A stretch of 64,000 nucleotides of DNA from Nicotiana tabacum. Taxonomy: Eukaryota > Streptophyta > Magnoliopsida > Solanales > Solanaceae. A model generated the notes under the pieces. It worked only from the letters and a program-made list of their open reading frames with translations. It was not told where the DNA came from and searched no databases. The position numbers were made by a program, and so were the translations under genes. Location of the stretch: contig NC_134103.1 of assembly GCF_000715075.1 (NCBI RefSeq), positions 72,355,519 to 72,419,518 on the forward strand, in the 5' to 3' direction. How positions within the stretch are numbered: the stretch's first letter is position 1; each line of letters begins with the position of its first letter. This document shows positions 35,083-46,883 of this stretch, piece after piece.

Positions 35083-38000
35083 TGTCATGACCCAAAATCC
35101 AACTTGTCATGATGGCACCTAACCCAACCCGCTAGGTAAGCCAACTTTCGATTATCCAATTCCAATAATAATTATTAAAGCAATTTAAGTGAATAAAGAT
35201 CTTAATCTTATACATCCCCCAAGAACTGTTAGTACAAATTATGAGCTTCTAAGAATAGAGTATACAAAGCGGAAATGAAATAAATACATAGTCTGTTTGA
35301 ATAATACATAAACAGAGCTTTTATAAATCTAAGGCTACCATGAACAAGAGGTAGCTACAGCAGGATCACAGGTACATCTGCATATCCCGCAACCATCGAG
35401 CATAGCAACATCAACAGCCAATATCTGCACGCAATATGCAGAAATATAGTATCAGTACAACCGACCCCATGTACTGAGTAAGTAACAAACCTAATCGTAG
35501 GTTGAAAGTAGTGACGAGCTTCTACCAAGGTCAGAGTCCAACTTCCATAACCAACAATAGTTCATAACAATATTAAACAAGTAATACCAGAAGTAACTCA
35601 AAGAATAAATACTCAGCTAAATCATGACTTCTAAAATAGTTCTCCCTTTCAAGTACATCAATGAAAACCCAAATCGTTTACCGAAGTTACCAAAAATATG
35701 AATAAGTTTGAAAATAGTAATTTTTCCAAAAATCCTTTCAATAATAAATAAAATATCTCATTTTCTTTCCCAGATAACCAGTGTAAAACAAATGCATCAC
35801 TATGCCCATCTGTCAACATGTGTGAGAAATTATTAATAATGTGATACCGTACAGCATGAGGAAAACACATCTCTATGCATATATGTCATGTGTGCATGTC
35901 AATGCAATGTATCTCAGAGATTGCACTCATGTACTCACACTCTCAGAGTACTCAATCTCATTGTCTCGCATTCTCTCTCACTGTGCTCAGCACACTCATT
36001 CACTCAGCGCTATACAATACCTGCTGCGGTGCGCAGCCCGATTCCTGTTTATAGTCGACTGCGCTTACTAGGGGTGTGTACAGACTCATGAGGGTCTCCT
36101 ACAGCCCAAGCACTATAAGCACGGACAACTCACGTGCCATAATATAAGCCAGTAAGACCTGCTGCAGGCGGGCAGCCCCGATCTATATAATAGTAATAAT
36201 ATATATAAAGCCAAAATGGCCTGCTGCGGCGTGCAGCCCGATCCCAAAAATATCCTCACAATTAGGCCCTCGTCCTCCCTCAGTCATCAATCTCTCCAGT
36301 CTCTCTCTCATGGGATCACAATGTCATGAGAAACACCCAAAATGATGATATGATGTATCAATAAATAATAACAGAGACTGAGATATGATATGTAATGACA
36401 TGAATATGAGTGAGTATAAATTTTCAATTTAAAATAAAAAATTCACAACAATATGACCTCTGTGGGTCCCAATAATACTGGAACATAGTCTCAACATGAT
36501 TTTTAATATGCTTTTCAACTCAATTTCTTTAACTCATAAAACCGCATAGAAAATGCCAAGATCATTTAACTACAAAATTCCACATAAACAATTATGTCAC
36601 AATTTCTATAGTGCACGCCCACATGCCCATCACCTAGCATGTGCGTCGCCTCCCAACAATTCACGAAATACATATATTCAGGGTTCATACCCTCAACTCC
36701 AAGATTAGAAGAGTTACTTACCTCGAACAAGCCGAATCCATTGTCGAGTAAGCTAAACAATGATCCAAAAATTCCATTCTGTGCGAAACAACTTTCGAAT
36801 GGCTCGAATCTAGTGACAATTATTTTGATTCAGTCAACCCAAATTATAGGAATTAATTCCATATCAAAATACTAATATTTCCACAAAATCCGAAATTACT
36901 CCCCAAAAATCACCCATGGGGCCCATGTCTCGGAACCCGACAAAAGTTACAAAATATTAATGTTCATCCAACCACGAGTCCAACCATATAAATTTTACCA
37001 AATTCCGACATCAACTCAACCCTCAAATCTTCAATTGAAATCTTTGAAGATTTCAACCATTTTCAACCCAATCTTTACCCATTTGAACTCAAGACTCTTT
37101 CCATAAACCTTATTGATACGTATAAATAATACTCTTATACCCAAGAATCATACTCTTAATCACCCATCATTACCCAAACTAGAAATTGAAGATTAGGGGT
37201 TAGAACCTTACCTCTTTGATGAAGAACTTGAGGGATTTCTCATTGGATTTCAAGGCTTGGACAAGAATTTGATGAATAAGACACTTCATCTTCTTTATCT
37301 CTCTAGAACACTCTCACTTCTCTCTAAAATCATCAGATAATTTCCCCAAAATAAGCCCCAAAGCCTATTTATCAAAATGGGATAGGGTTATGAAAATAGA
37401 AAAATTAACCCTCCGAAAGCAGGTCTGCGGTCACATAATGGACCGCAGAATGGGTATGCGGGCCGCAAAAATGATCGCAAAATTGGCGCCCAAAACTGGG
37501 CTCTTCTGGTCCATTCTGCGACCAGTTTTGCGGTCCGAGAAGCAGTTTTGCGATCGCATAACTGTTTTACGATCGCATAATTGGTCGCAGAATTGCATTT
37601 TTCCAGCCTTTGGTAATTTGGTCATAACTTCTTGTAGGAATGTCCAAATGACGAACGGTTTGAAGCGTTAGAAACTAGACTCAAAGATCTTTCATTTGAT
37701 AGGTAATACACCATATAACACTTCGTATTTGACCTCAAATTTTGCACACAAGTTATAAATGACATAATGAAGCTACTACAATTTACATAATCAGATTCCG
37801 TCCTCGATATCAAAAAGTTAACCCCACGGTCAAACTTCCCAAAAATTCAACTTTCGGCATTTCAAGCCAAATTGCACTACGGACCTCCAAATAATATTCC
37901 GTACACGCTCCTAAACCCAAAATCACCATACGGAGCTATTGGAATCATCAGAATTAAATTCCGAGCTCGTTTACATATAAGTCAATATCCGATCAACTAT

Positions 38001-38170
38001 TTCAACTTAAGCTTCCAATATGAAAATTCATTCTTCCAAGCTAACTCCGAAATATTTTAAAACCAAAACCGACAATCCACACAAGTCATAATACTTCGTA
38101 GGAAGTTATTCAAGACTTCAAATAGTTGAAAGGAATGTAAATGCTCAAAACAGCCAGTCAGGTCGTTATA
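35083..38170 (-). repeat. 5' LTR of element F
   Basis: Minus strand TATAACGACC (38170, G of TG changed) to GGGTCATGACA (35083). Donor-like GAGGTAAGT at 36716-36724 and GAGGTAAGG near 37205-37213. It lacks roughly 80-100 bp near 37728 that the other LTR has at about 31165-31270, which accounts for most of the length difference. Confidence 0.92.
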
Positions 38171-40278
38171 CTTAAGTTGGCCTTAAAATGCTAAGTTTGA
38201 CTTCGATTAACATTTTTAGAAAATGACACCCGAATAGAATTTTGATGATTCTAACTGCTCCGTATGGTGATTTTGGACTTAGTAACATGTTCAGAATTTT
38301 ATTTGGAAGTCCGTAGTTAAATTAGGCTTGAAATGGCTAAAATAGAAATTTAAGTTTGGAAGTTTGACCGGCGAGTTGACTTTTTGATATTGGAGCCCAA
38401 TTCCGAAAATTTTCATAGCCCTGTGAAATGGTTTGCTATCGCGTAGGCTTGTTTGGGGAAGTGATATTTTTGTTCTTCGCGATCGCATGAAGAGAGCCGT
38501 GATCGCGTAGATATGGGAGTTTGTTATTCACGAACGCGTGAAGAAGGTCGCGATCGCGTAGAGCAAATGACTGGGCAGAGAGTTTAAGTTATGGAAAATG
38601 GGACTTCCATTTGGAGCTCGGATTGAGGCGATATTTGGGAATATTTTCAGAGAAAACAATGGGGTAAGTGTTCTTAACTCAATATTGGTTAAATTACCCG
38701 AATCCATCGCTGTTTTTATCATTTAATTGGTGGATTGAGTTTGAGAAGTTTGAAAACTCTCTTGGATAAATTTGAGAATTTGAGGGCCGAATTGCTATCG
38801 GAATTTAGTAATTTTGGTATGGGTAAACTCGTGGTTGAATGAGCATTCATATTTCGTAACTTTTGCCGGATTTCGAGACGTGGGCCCCACAGATGAGTTT
38901 TGAGTTAATTTCGGATTTTTATTGAAAAATATAGTATTTTCTTATGAAATTGATTCCTATAATTTTTGGTGACTATGTCGAATTGTTTTGGCTAGATTCG
39001 AACAATTCAGAGTTGGATAATCGAGGAAGAGGCCTACTAGTGGATTAAATTGGTGCAAGTTGAGGTAATTCTCTTGCCTAACCTTGTAAAAGAGAAATTA
39101 CCCCATAGGTGATTTAAATTAATAATTGTTTCTAATTGTGGAGGGCTACATACGCACGAAGTGACGAGAGTTCGTGCGTAGCTACTATTTATGCTAAAGT
39201 TTGGGTAGTTTAGGACTCAAATCATGAATTACGTGTGTTAATTGTATCCTTTATTTAATTAAAGTATTTGAACTATACTGTGAATTGTTAGGTAAAATAG
39301 TAAAAGATTGAAATCTCATATACTTGAATTTTTGTATAAATTAATTAATCGTTAAAAGAAATTGTTCACCTTCTTGTATTATTCTCATAATATATTTATA
39401 TCTCATTCCGGAGATACATAATAAATGTCCACCTTTCTTGTGAAGCGGGCCGAACGCCTCGGTAGTGTAGATGCATCTATGGATCACGCCGCACGTCCCT
39501 CGGCAGTGCACATGACACTCTGGATCGGGTCGTATGACCTCAGCAGAAATCGTGCCTAATAATAATAATTACACCATACCTTGATATTTTAATTGCAGCT
39601 TGTGAAGTTAAATAAATGGGGAATTGTCGTATTTGAAGGAATTTAATTATTTCTGCTGGTTAAGGAATAATATTGTAAATTCTATAAATCATATTGATTT
39701 AAATATTTCTATAGTTATTTTATTTATTATATTTGACCCTTAGTGAGTGTCAAAGTCGGCCTCTCGTCACTACCTCTTCGATATTAGGCTTGATACTTAC
39801 TGGGTACATGTTGTTTACGTACTCATGCTACACTTGCTGCACGTTTTTATGTAGGACCTGAGACAGGTGATATAGTTGGACCTATGGGCGCGCATTCTCG
39901 TTATCCAGAGGCTTAGTGGTGAGCTGCCTTTCTTAGTTGTTCCGCAGCAACTAGTGCCTCTTCTTGAAATTTTAATCTGTCTATTTTATTTCAGACAGTA
40001 TTTGAAATTTTTGTGTAATCTACTAGATGCTCATACACTTGTGACACCAGGTCTTGGCACACACACTAGTAGAATTTTTTTTGGATTTAATTTTGTTCCT
40101 ATTTTTTTTTTTCTAATTTTCCAGATCTTTTTATATTGTGTTAATTCTTGCAAGTTGTAAGAGTTTAATTACTCAGTTAATTTTTAAAGAGTTGAATATG
40201 TGTTTAAATCACTAGTTGGCTTGCCTAGCTGTAGTGTTAGGCACCATCACGACCTATAGGTGAAATTGGGTCGTGACA
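38171..40278 (+). repeat. Remainder of D's 5' LTR
   Basis: Continues after F to GGGTCGTGACA (40278). Relative to the 3' LTR it lacks about 390 bp around 38420, where catagccc joins tgtgaaatgg, and has a much shorter CG-rich array (38440-38570). CTGGGCAG at 38571-38578 precedes a weak TATA-like tttaag. The donor-like site at 39062 is degraded to GAGGTAATT. Confidence 0.9.
39445..39555 (+). repeat. Hairpin-type repeats in D's 5' LTR
   Basis: Three units of about 50 bp beginning gcgggccgaacg, ggatcacgccgc and ggatcgggtcgt, each ending ctcggcag or ctcagcag. The last can form GGTC-gtat-GACC. Copies in the 3' LTR lie at 46922-47035. Confidence 0.65.
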
Positions 40279-40281
40279 ACA

Positions 40282-40293
40282 TGGTATTAGAGC
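40282..40293 (+). promoter_or_regulatory. Primer binding site of D
   Basis: TGGTATTAGAGC, one change from the consensus, three bases after the LTR end. Confidence 0.85.
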
Positions 40294-40450
40294 ACTAGGT
40301 TCACGTAGGTCTCACAAGTTATGAGCAGACCTAATAGAGTCTTGCGGATCGGTATGGTTACGTCTGTACTTATCTTCGAGAGACTATAGGGTGTTAGAAA
40401 ACTATTGTTCTTCATCTTCCATCGTGAAATTTAGGTAGAACTAAATATCT

Positions 40451-40472
40451 TTCTCTTATTCTATCACAGATA
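40451..40472 (+). promoter_or_regulatory. Acceptor-like tract at D's gag start
   Basis: ttctcttattctatcaCAG followed by ATAGTGAGAACG. The gag start codon ATG has become ATA (40470-40472). Confidence 0.45.
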
Positions 40473-41850
40473 GTGAGAACGCGCTCTAATGAGGTTCCAG
40501 ACCAGGGAAGAGCTACTGCCCCTGTTCTTAGAGGCCGAGGGAGGGCTCCAGCCCATGGTAGGGGATGAGGACGTCCTAGGATTGTTCCAGTTATGTGACC
40601 AGTGTGTCCAACAGAAGATCCCATTATTAAGGAACAGGGCGAGGTGCCCGTGGCAGAGCCAGATCCGGTGGATTTCACGTCTGCACTAGGATTCCAAGAG
40701 GTCATGGGCCGTATGCTGCGGTTCATGGACACTATGACTCAGGCCGGTTTGTTTCCAGCAGACCCAGCCACATCTCAGGCGGGCGGGGGAGCACAGACCC
40801 CTACCGCACAAGCTCATGGGCAGGAAGCTGTTATATATCAGACCCAGGGTGCACTACCCGTGGGTGGAGCCCAGCCAGTGGCAGCAGCTACACTTGAGCC
40901 CAGACCAGCAGCGACTACCGAGCCGCAGAAACTATTGGACAGATGGACTAGACTACATTCTCCTGTCTTTGTGGGTGAGCGACATGAGGATCCCCAGGAC
41001 TTCACTGATCGGTGCAGGGACAGACTGCATAACATGAGGATATTGGAGTCTCATGGGGTAGACTTTGCTACTTTTCAGGTAGAGGGCAGAGCACGTAGAT
41101 GGTGGAAGTCTTATATTCTTGGCAGACCAACAGATTCTCCTCCCATGACTTGGGACAGGTTCACTCGTATTTTCCTGGACATGTATATTCCACCCTCCCA
41201 GAGGGAAGAGTTACGGTTTCAGTTTGAGCAGCTCCTGTAGGGTCAGATGTTAGTGACTGATTATGAGGCGAGGTTCTTTGAGTTATATCGCCATGCACTT
41301 ATGATACTCCCTACAGAGGCGGAGAGAGTGCAGAGGTTTGTTGTGGGTTTACATACTAGCATTCAGGCCACTATGGCCCGAGAGGTTGAGATGGGGACTT
41401 CTTATGAGTTGGTCGTGGAGATAGCCCGGAGGATTGAGGGTGTGCGTCAGCATAGACGGGAGAAGGTTATGAGAGATAAGCGGTATAGATATTCTGGAGA
41501 ATTCAGAGGTGCTCCGTCTGGGGGCAGAGGTCAGTTAGAGGACAGTCCAGCAGGCCCCCATATCCAGCACCACCGCCTCCTCGAGGTGCTCTAGTGCGAC
41601 CTTATTTCAATGTTATGCTAGAGAGTTCTTATCGCCCACCAGCTATTCAGGGTTCTTCCAATGGTTATTCAGGTCACAGGGCCTCTTAGTCAACAACCCA
41701 TCACACCGAAAAGTTGTTACGTGTATGGGGATCCCAGTCACATGCGAAGATTCTGCCCCAGGTTTCGGGGTAGACCAGTGCAGCAGGGTCAGCAGCCTAT
41801 GATTACTGCACCAGTTGCTACACTAGTCGTCTGACCACCAAGAGGTGGAG
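40470..41850 (+). pseudogene. gag: gag of element D, broken
   Basis: The start codon is ATA instead of ATG. Stops occur early, near 40569 and 40596. The capsid region is then open from 40602 to 41240 (FQVEGRARRWWKSY, about 41075-41115) and from 41247 to about 41530. Two compensating frameshifts lie between about 41530 and 41700. The zinc knuckle at 41715-41756 reads CYVYGDPSHMRRFC: the second Cys of CX2CX4HX4C is Tyr, so zinc binding should be lost. Confidence 0.87.
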
Positions 41851-41855
41851 GACAA

Positions 41856-44800
41856 GTGGGTAGGGGTTGTCCTAGAGGTGGAGGTCAGCCAGGCAGAGGC
41901 CAGCGAGTTGGCGCTCCAGCCCGGTTCTATGCTTTTCCGGCCAGACCAGATGCCGTGATTATAGGTATTATTTCTATTTGTGGCAAAGATGCCTTCGTAT
42001 TATTTGATCCAGGATCTACGTATTCATATGTGTCATCTCTATTTGCTCATTTTCTGGGTGTTTCTCGTGAGTCCTTGAGTACTCCTGTTTATGTGTCCAC
42101 TCTTGTGGGCGATTCTATTGTTGTGGATCGGATCTACCGGTCCTGCATTATTACATTCTGTGGTTACGAAACTAGAGCAGATCTTCTATTGCTTGAGATG
42201 ACCGACTTTGAAATCATCCTGGGCATGGACTGGTTATCTCCATATCATGCCATCCTAGATTTCCATTCCAAGACTGTTACCTTGGCTATTCAAGCATTGC
42301 CTGGGCTGGAGTGGAAGGGTTCATCTGTTAGTGCAACTAATCGGGTTATTTCTTTTATGAAGGCTCAACACATGATTGAGAAGGGTTGTTTGGCTTATCT
42401 AGCTTATGTTCGGGATACTACTGCAAAGACTCCAACTATTGATTCAGTGCATGGAGTTCGAGAGTTCTCCGATGTATTTCCTTCAGATCTTCCAGGTATG
42501 CCACCAGATCGTGATATTGATTTCTGTATTGACTTGGCACCAGATACCCATCTTATATATATCCCACCGTATCGCATGGCTCCGAAAGAATTAAAAGAAC
42601 AACTTGAGGAATTACTAGCCAAAGGGTTCTTCAGACCGAATGTATCACCTTGGGGTGCACTGGTGTTATTTGTGAAGAAGAATGATGGAACGATACGAAT
42701 GTGTATTGATTATCGCCAATTGAACAAATTCACTATTAAGAACAAGTACCCGTTGCCGCGTATTGATGATCTATTTGACCAGTTGCAGGGTGCTAGGGTG
42801 TTCTCTAAGATCGACTTCAGGTTGGGGTACCACCAGTTGAAGATTCGGGATTCAGATATTCCGAAGACTGTTTTTCGAACTAGATACAGTCATTATGAAT
42901 TTCTGGTGATGTCTTTTGGTTTGACTAACGCCCCGGTGTCGTTTATGGATTTGATGAACAGGGTATTCAGGCCATATATTGATTTGTTAGTTATTATCTT
43001 CATTGATGATATTTTAATTTACTCGCGCAGTAAGGAAGAGCACGAGTAGCATATGAGAGTGGTTCTTCAGACACTACGGGAACAGAAGCTATATGCTAAT
43101 CTTTCCAAATATAAGTTTTGGCTAAATTCTGTAGCATTCTTGGGGCATATTGTATCGAGCGAGGGCATTAATGTTGATCCTAAAAAGATCGAGGCAGTTC
43201 AGAATTGGCATCGTCCCACTTTGGCGACTGAGATCAGGAGTTTCCTGGGTTTAGCAAGTTATTATCATCGGTTCGTGGATGGCTTTTCATCTATTGCAGA
43301 CACCTTGAGTAGAAAGGTGGAGAGTATGGGTAGTTTGGCTTTCATTTAAGCGGAGGAAAGGCCATTAGCTTTGGATATTCAGTCCTTGGCTAACAGACTT
43401 GTGAGGCTGGATATTTCAGAACCTAGCCGAGTTCTTGCATGATGATCCAATCTTCATTAATTGAGCAGATCAAGGCTCGCCAATATGATGATCCACACTT
43501 AATGGTTCTTCGAGAAACGGTACTACGGGGTGGTGCCAATGAAGTTACTATTGGCGTGGATGGTGTTCTGCGACTCCAGGATCGTCTATGTGTTCCTAAT
43601 GTGGATGGACTGAGGAAAAGATCCTAGAGGAGGAAAACAGTTCTCGGTATCCTATTCATCCAGGTGCTACGAAGATGTATCGTGACATGAGGCAACATTA
43701 TTGGTGGCGGCAAATGAAAAAGGACATAGTTGAGTATATAGCTAGGTGTCTAAATTGCCAGCAAGTTAAATATGAGCACCAGAGGCCAGGTGGCCTACTT
43801 CAGCGGATGACTATACCAGAGTGGAAATGGGAACGCATTACTATGGACTTTGTAGTTGGATTGCCGTGGACCTTGCGGAAGTCTGATGCAGTTTGGGTCA
43901 TTGTCGACAGGTTGACCAAGTCGGCACACTTTATTTCGGTTGTGACTACGTATACTTCAGAGAGGTTGGCCCAGATTTATATTCATGAGATAGATTGGTT
44001 GCACGGTGTTCCAATTTCCATCATATCAGATAGAGGCCCTCAGTTTACTTCACATTTCTGGAGGTCAGTATAGAGTGAATTAGGGACCCGCGTAGAACTC
44101 AGCACAGCCTTTCATCAACAGACCGACGGACAATCAAAGCGGACAATTCATATTTTTGAGTATATGCTCAGGGCATGTGTGATCGACTTTGGATATCAGT
44201 GGGATCGTTTCTTGCCTTTAGCCGAGTTTGCTTATAACAACAGTTACCAATCCAGCATTGAGATGGCTCCATTTGAGGCTTTATATGGTCGGCGATGTCG
44301 TTCGCCCATCGGATAATTTTGATCCCGGTGAGGCTAAATTATATGGTACTAATTTAGTGAAAGATGCCTTGGAAAAGGTAAAGTTAATTTAGGAGCGACT
44401 TCGTACAGCACAGTCCAGACAGAAGAATTATGCGGATTAGAAAGCGTGTGATTTATCGTTTATGGTGGGTGAAAAGTCCTCTTGAAGGTTTCACCGATGA
44501 AGGGAATCATGAGATTTGGGAAAAGGGCAAGTTGAGACCAAGGTTTATAGGCCCATTTGAGGTGTTGAGACGAGTTGGGGAGGTTGCTTACGATCTTGCT
44601 TTGCCTCCCAGTCTATCAGGAGTTCATCCGGTTTCCATGTATCTATGCTCCAGAAGTATCATGTCGACCTGTCACATGTGTTAGATTTCAGTACTGTTCA
44701 GTTAGATAAAAGTTTGGGTTATGAAGAGGAGCCAATTGTCATTGTTGATAAACAAGTTCACCAGTTAAGGTCCAAGAAGATTTCTGCAGTAAAAGTCCAG

Positions 44801-44933
44801 GGGAGGTGCCAACCGGTCGAGGAAGTGACTTGGGAGGCCGAGTAATACATGCGGAGTAGATATCCACACTTATTCAACACTCGAGGTACAATTTTAACAT
44901 TCGAAGACGAACGTTTGTTTAAGAGGTGGAGAA
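41856..44933 (+). pseudogene. pol: pol of element D, RNase H deleted, integrase Glu changed
   Basis: The longest open pol stretch of the window (41856-43049, 397 codons) holds an intact protease motif DPGSTYS (about 42007) and RT with FIDD (about 43003). A Gln-to-stop change ends it at 43049. The RT thumb continues to GFSSIA, which joins directly to DTLSRK near 43297, so the RNase H body is gone. Frameshifts follow near 43440 and 43620. Integrase keeps the zinc region, D (MDFVVG) and D (SDRGPQF). The catalytic Glu is Lys (GQSKRT, codon 44137-44139), and a stop lies near 44073. The chromodomain VQW has become VQG. Confidence 0.9.
44921..44933 (+). promoter_or_regulatory. Polypurine tract of D
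   Basis: aagaggtggagaa, directly before the 3' LTR. Confidence 0.87.
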
Positions 44934-45644
44934 TGTAATGACCCAACCGGTCATTTTAACTTTTAGAACCATGTTCCCCTAAATAAAACTCCATGTATGT
45001 GATTTTATAAATTTATGACTTGCGGGGATGGTTGGTTAGGGATTTGGAGGTGTTCGGGTTGAAATCGAAACACTTGGTTCCTTAAGTTTGCCTTAAAATG
45101 TTAAGTTTGACTTCGATCGACATTTTTACAAAATGACCCTGGAATAGAATTTTGATGATTATAACAGCCCCGTATGGTGATTTTGGACTTAGGAGCGTGT
45201 TCAGAATTTTATTTGGAAGTTCGTAGTTAAATTAGGCTTGAAATGGCTAAAATAGGAATTTAAGTTTGGAAGATTGACCGGGGAGTAGACTTTTTGATAT
45301 TGGAGTCGGAACCCAGTTCCGAAAATTTTCATAGCTCTATTATGTCATTTATGACTTATATGTAAAATTTGAGGTCCATCGGACTTGCTTTGATAGGTTT
45401 CGGCATCAAATGTAGAAGTTGGAAATTTTAAGTTTCATTAACCTTGAATTGGAGTATGATTCGTGGTTTTAGCATTGTTTGATGTGATTTGAGGTTTCGA
45501 CTAAGTTTGTATGATATTACAGGACTTGTTGGTGTATTTGGTTGAGATCCTGAGGGACTCGGGTGAGTTTCGGATGGCTAACGGATCATTTTTGGCCTTT
45601 GGGAGATAGCTGATAGTTGCTGGTATTTTTCTTCTGGTTTCCTT

Positions 45645-46030
45645 ATACGCGATCGCATAGGTTCATCCGCGATCGCGTAAGCTAATTTGGGGCAGAGGCA
45701 ACTTTTTTCTACGCGATCCCGTGAAATGGTTTGCGATCGCGTAGGCTTATTTAGGGCAGTGGTGATTTTTGTTCTTCGCAATCGCGTGAAGAGAGTCGCG
45801 ATCGCGTAGATATGGGAGTTTGTTATTCGCGAACGCGTGAAGAAAGTCGCGATCGCGTAGAGTAAGTGGAGCAGAAGTGAAGGTCATGTGTTTGTGCTTC
45901 GTGATCGCGTAGGCCTGTGAATTTGAGCTTCGCGATCGCGTGGACAATTCTGCGATCGCGTAGGGTTAATTTGGGCAGTGAAAAAAATGTGCTTCGCTAT
46001 CGCGTGAGAAGGTTCGCGATCGCGTAGAGC
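45645..46030 (+). repeat. gcgatcgcg palindrome array in D's 3' LTR
   Basis: Units of roughly 30-40 bp centred on the palindrome GCGATCGC or cgcgaacgcg and followed by gtag, with linkers such as tttggggcagaggcaa. At least ten half-units are visible. The reversed family member at 53426-56304 has its own version at 55190-55600. Confidence 0.82.
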
Positions 46031-46814
46031 AAATGACTGGGCAGAGAGTTTAAGTTCAGAAAATGGGACCGATTTGGAGTTTCAGAGAAAACAATGAGGT
46101 AAGTGTTCTTAACTCAATATTTGTTAAATTACCCGAAGCTGTTTTTATCATTTAGTTGGTGAATTAAGTTGGAAAAGTTTGAAAACTCTCTTGGATAAAT
46201 TTGAGGATTTGAGGGATGAATTGTTATCGGAATTTAGTAATTTTGGTATGGATAGACTCGTGGTTGAATGGGCGTTCATATTTCGTAATTTTTGCCGGAT
46301 TCCAAGACGTGGGCCCCATAGATGATTTTTGAGTTAATTTCGGATTTTTATTGAAAAATATAGTATTTTCTTTTGAAATTGATTCCTATAATATTTGGTG
46401 ACTGTATCGAATTATTTTGGCTAAATTCAAGCCATTCAGAGTTGGATAATCGAGGAAAAGGCCTACTAGTGGATTAAATTGGTGCAAGTCGAGGTAAGTC
46501 TCTTGCCTAACCTTGTAAGGAGAAAATTACCCCATAGGTGATTTAAATTAATAATTGTTTCTAATTGTGGGGGCTACGTACGCACGAAGTGACGAGAGTC
46601 CATGCGTAGATACTATTTATGCTAAAGTCCGGGTAGTTTAGGACTCAAATCATGAATTACGTGTGTTAATTATATCCTTTATTTAATTAAAGTATTTGAA
46701 CTATACTGTGAATTGTTTGGAAAAATAGTAAAAGATTGAAATCTCCTATACTTAAATTTTTGTATAAATTAATTAATTGTTAAAAAAAATTGTACACCCT
46801 CTTGTATTAATCTC

Positions 46815-46815
<1 letters not shown>

Positions 46816-46881
<66 letters not shown>
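46816..46881 (+). repeat. AT dinucleotide microsatellite
   Basis: An uninterrupted (TA)n run of about 66 bp. The 5' LTR at about 39390-39405 has only a few AT pairs at the same site. Confidence 0.95.

Positions 46882-46883
<2 letters not shown>

Larger units (their letters stand above)
28534..38170 (-). mobile_element. Element F: large coding-free LTR element (LARD-like), reverse
   Basis: 9637 bp, inserted in D's 5' LTR with duplication tttaa/cttaa. The LTRs are 3191 bp (left, 3') and 3088 bp (right, 5'). A perfect PBS lies beside the right LTR and a polypurine tract beside the left. The 3358-bp interior has no open frame over 158 codons and no gag, RT or integrase motif that I can find. Terminal leader and PPT sequences match chromovirus C, suggesting mobilisation by such an element. 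Structure resembles the LARD class of plant non-autonomous retroelements. Confidence 0.88.
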
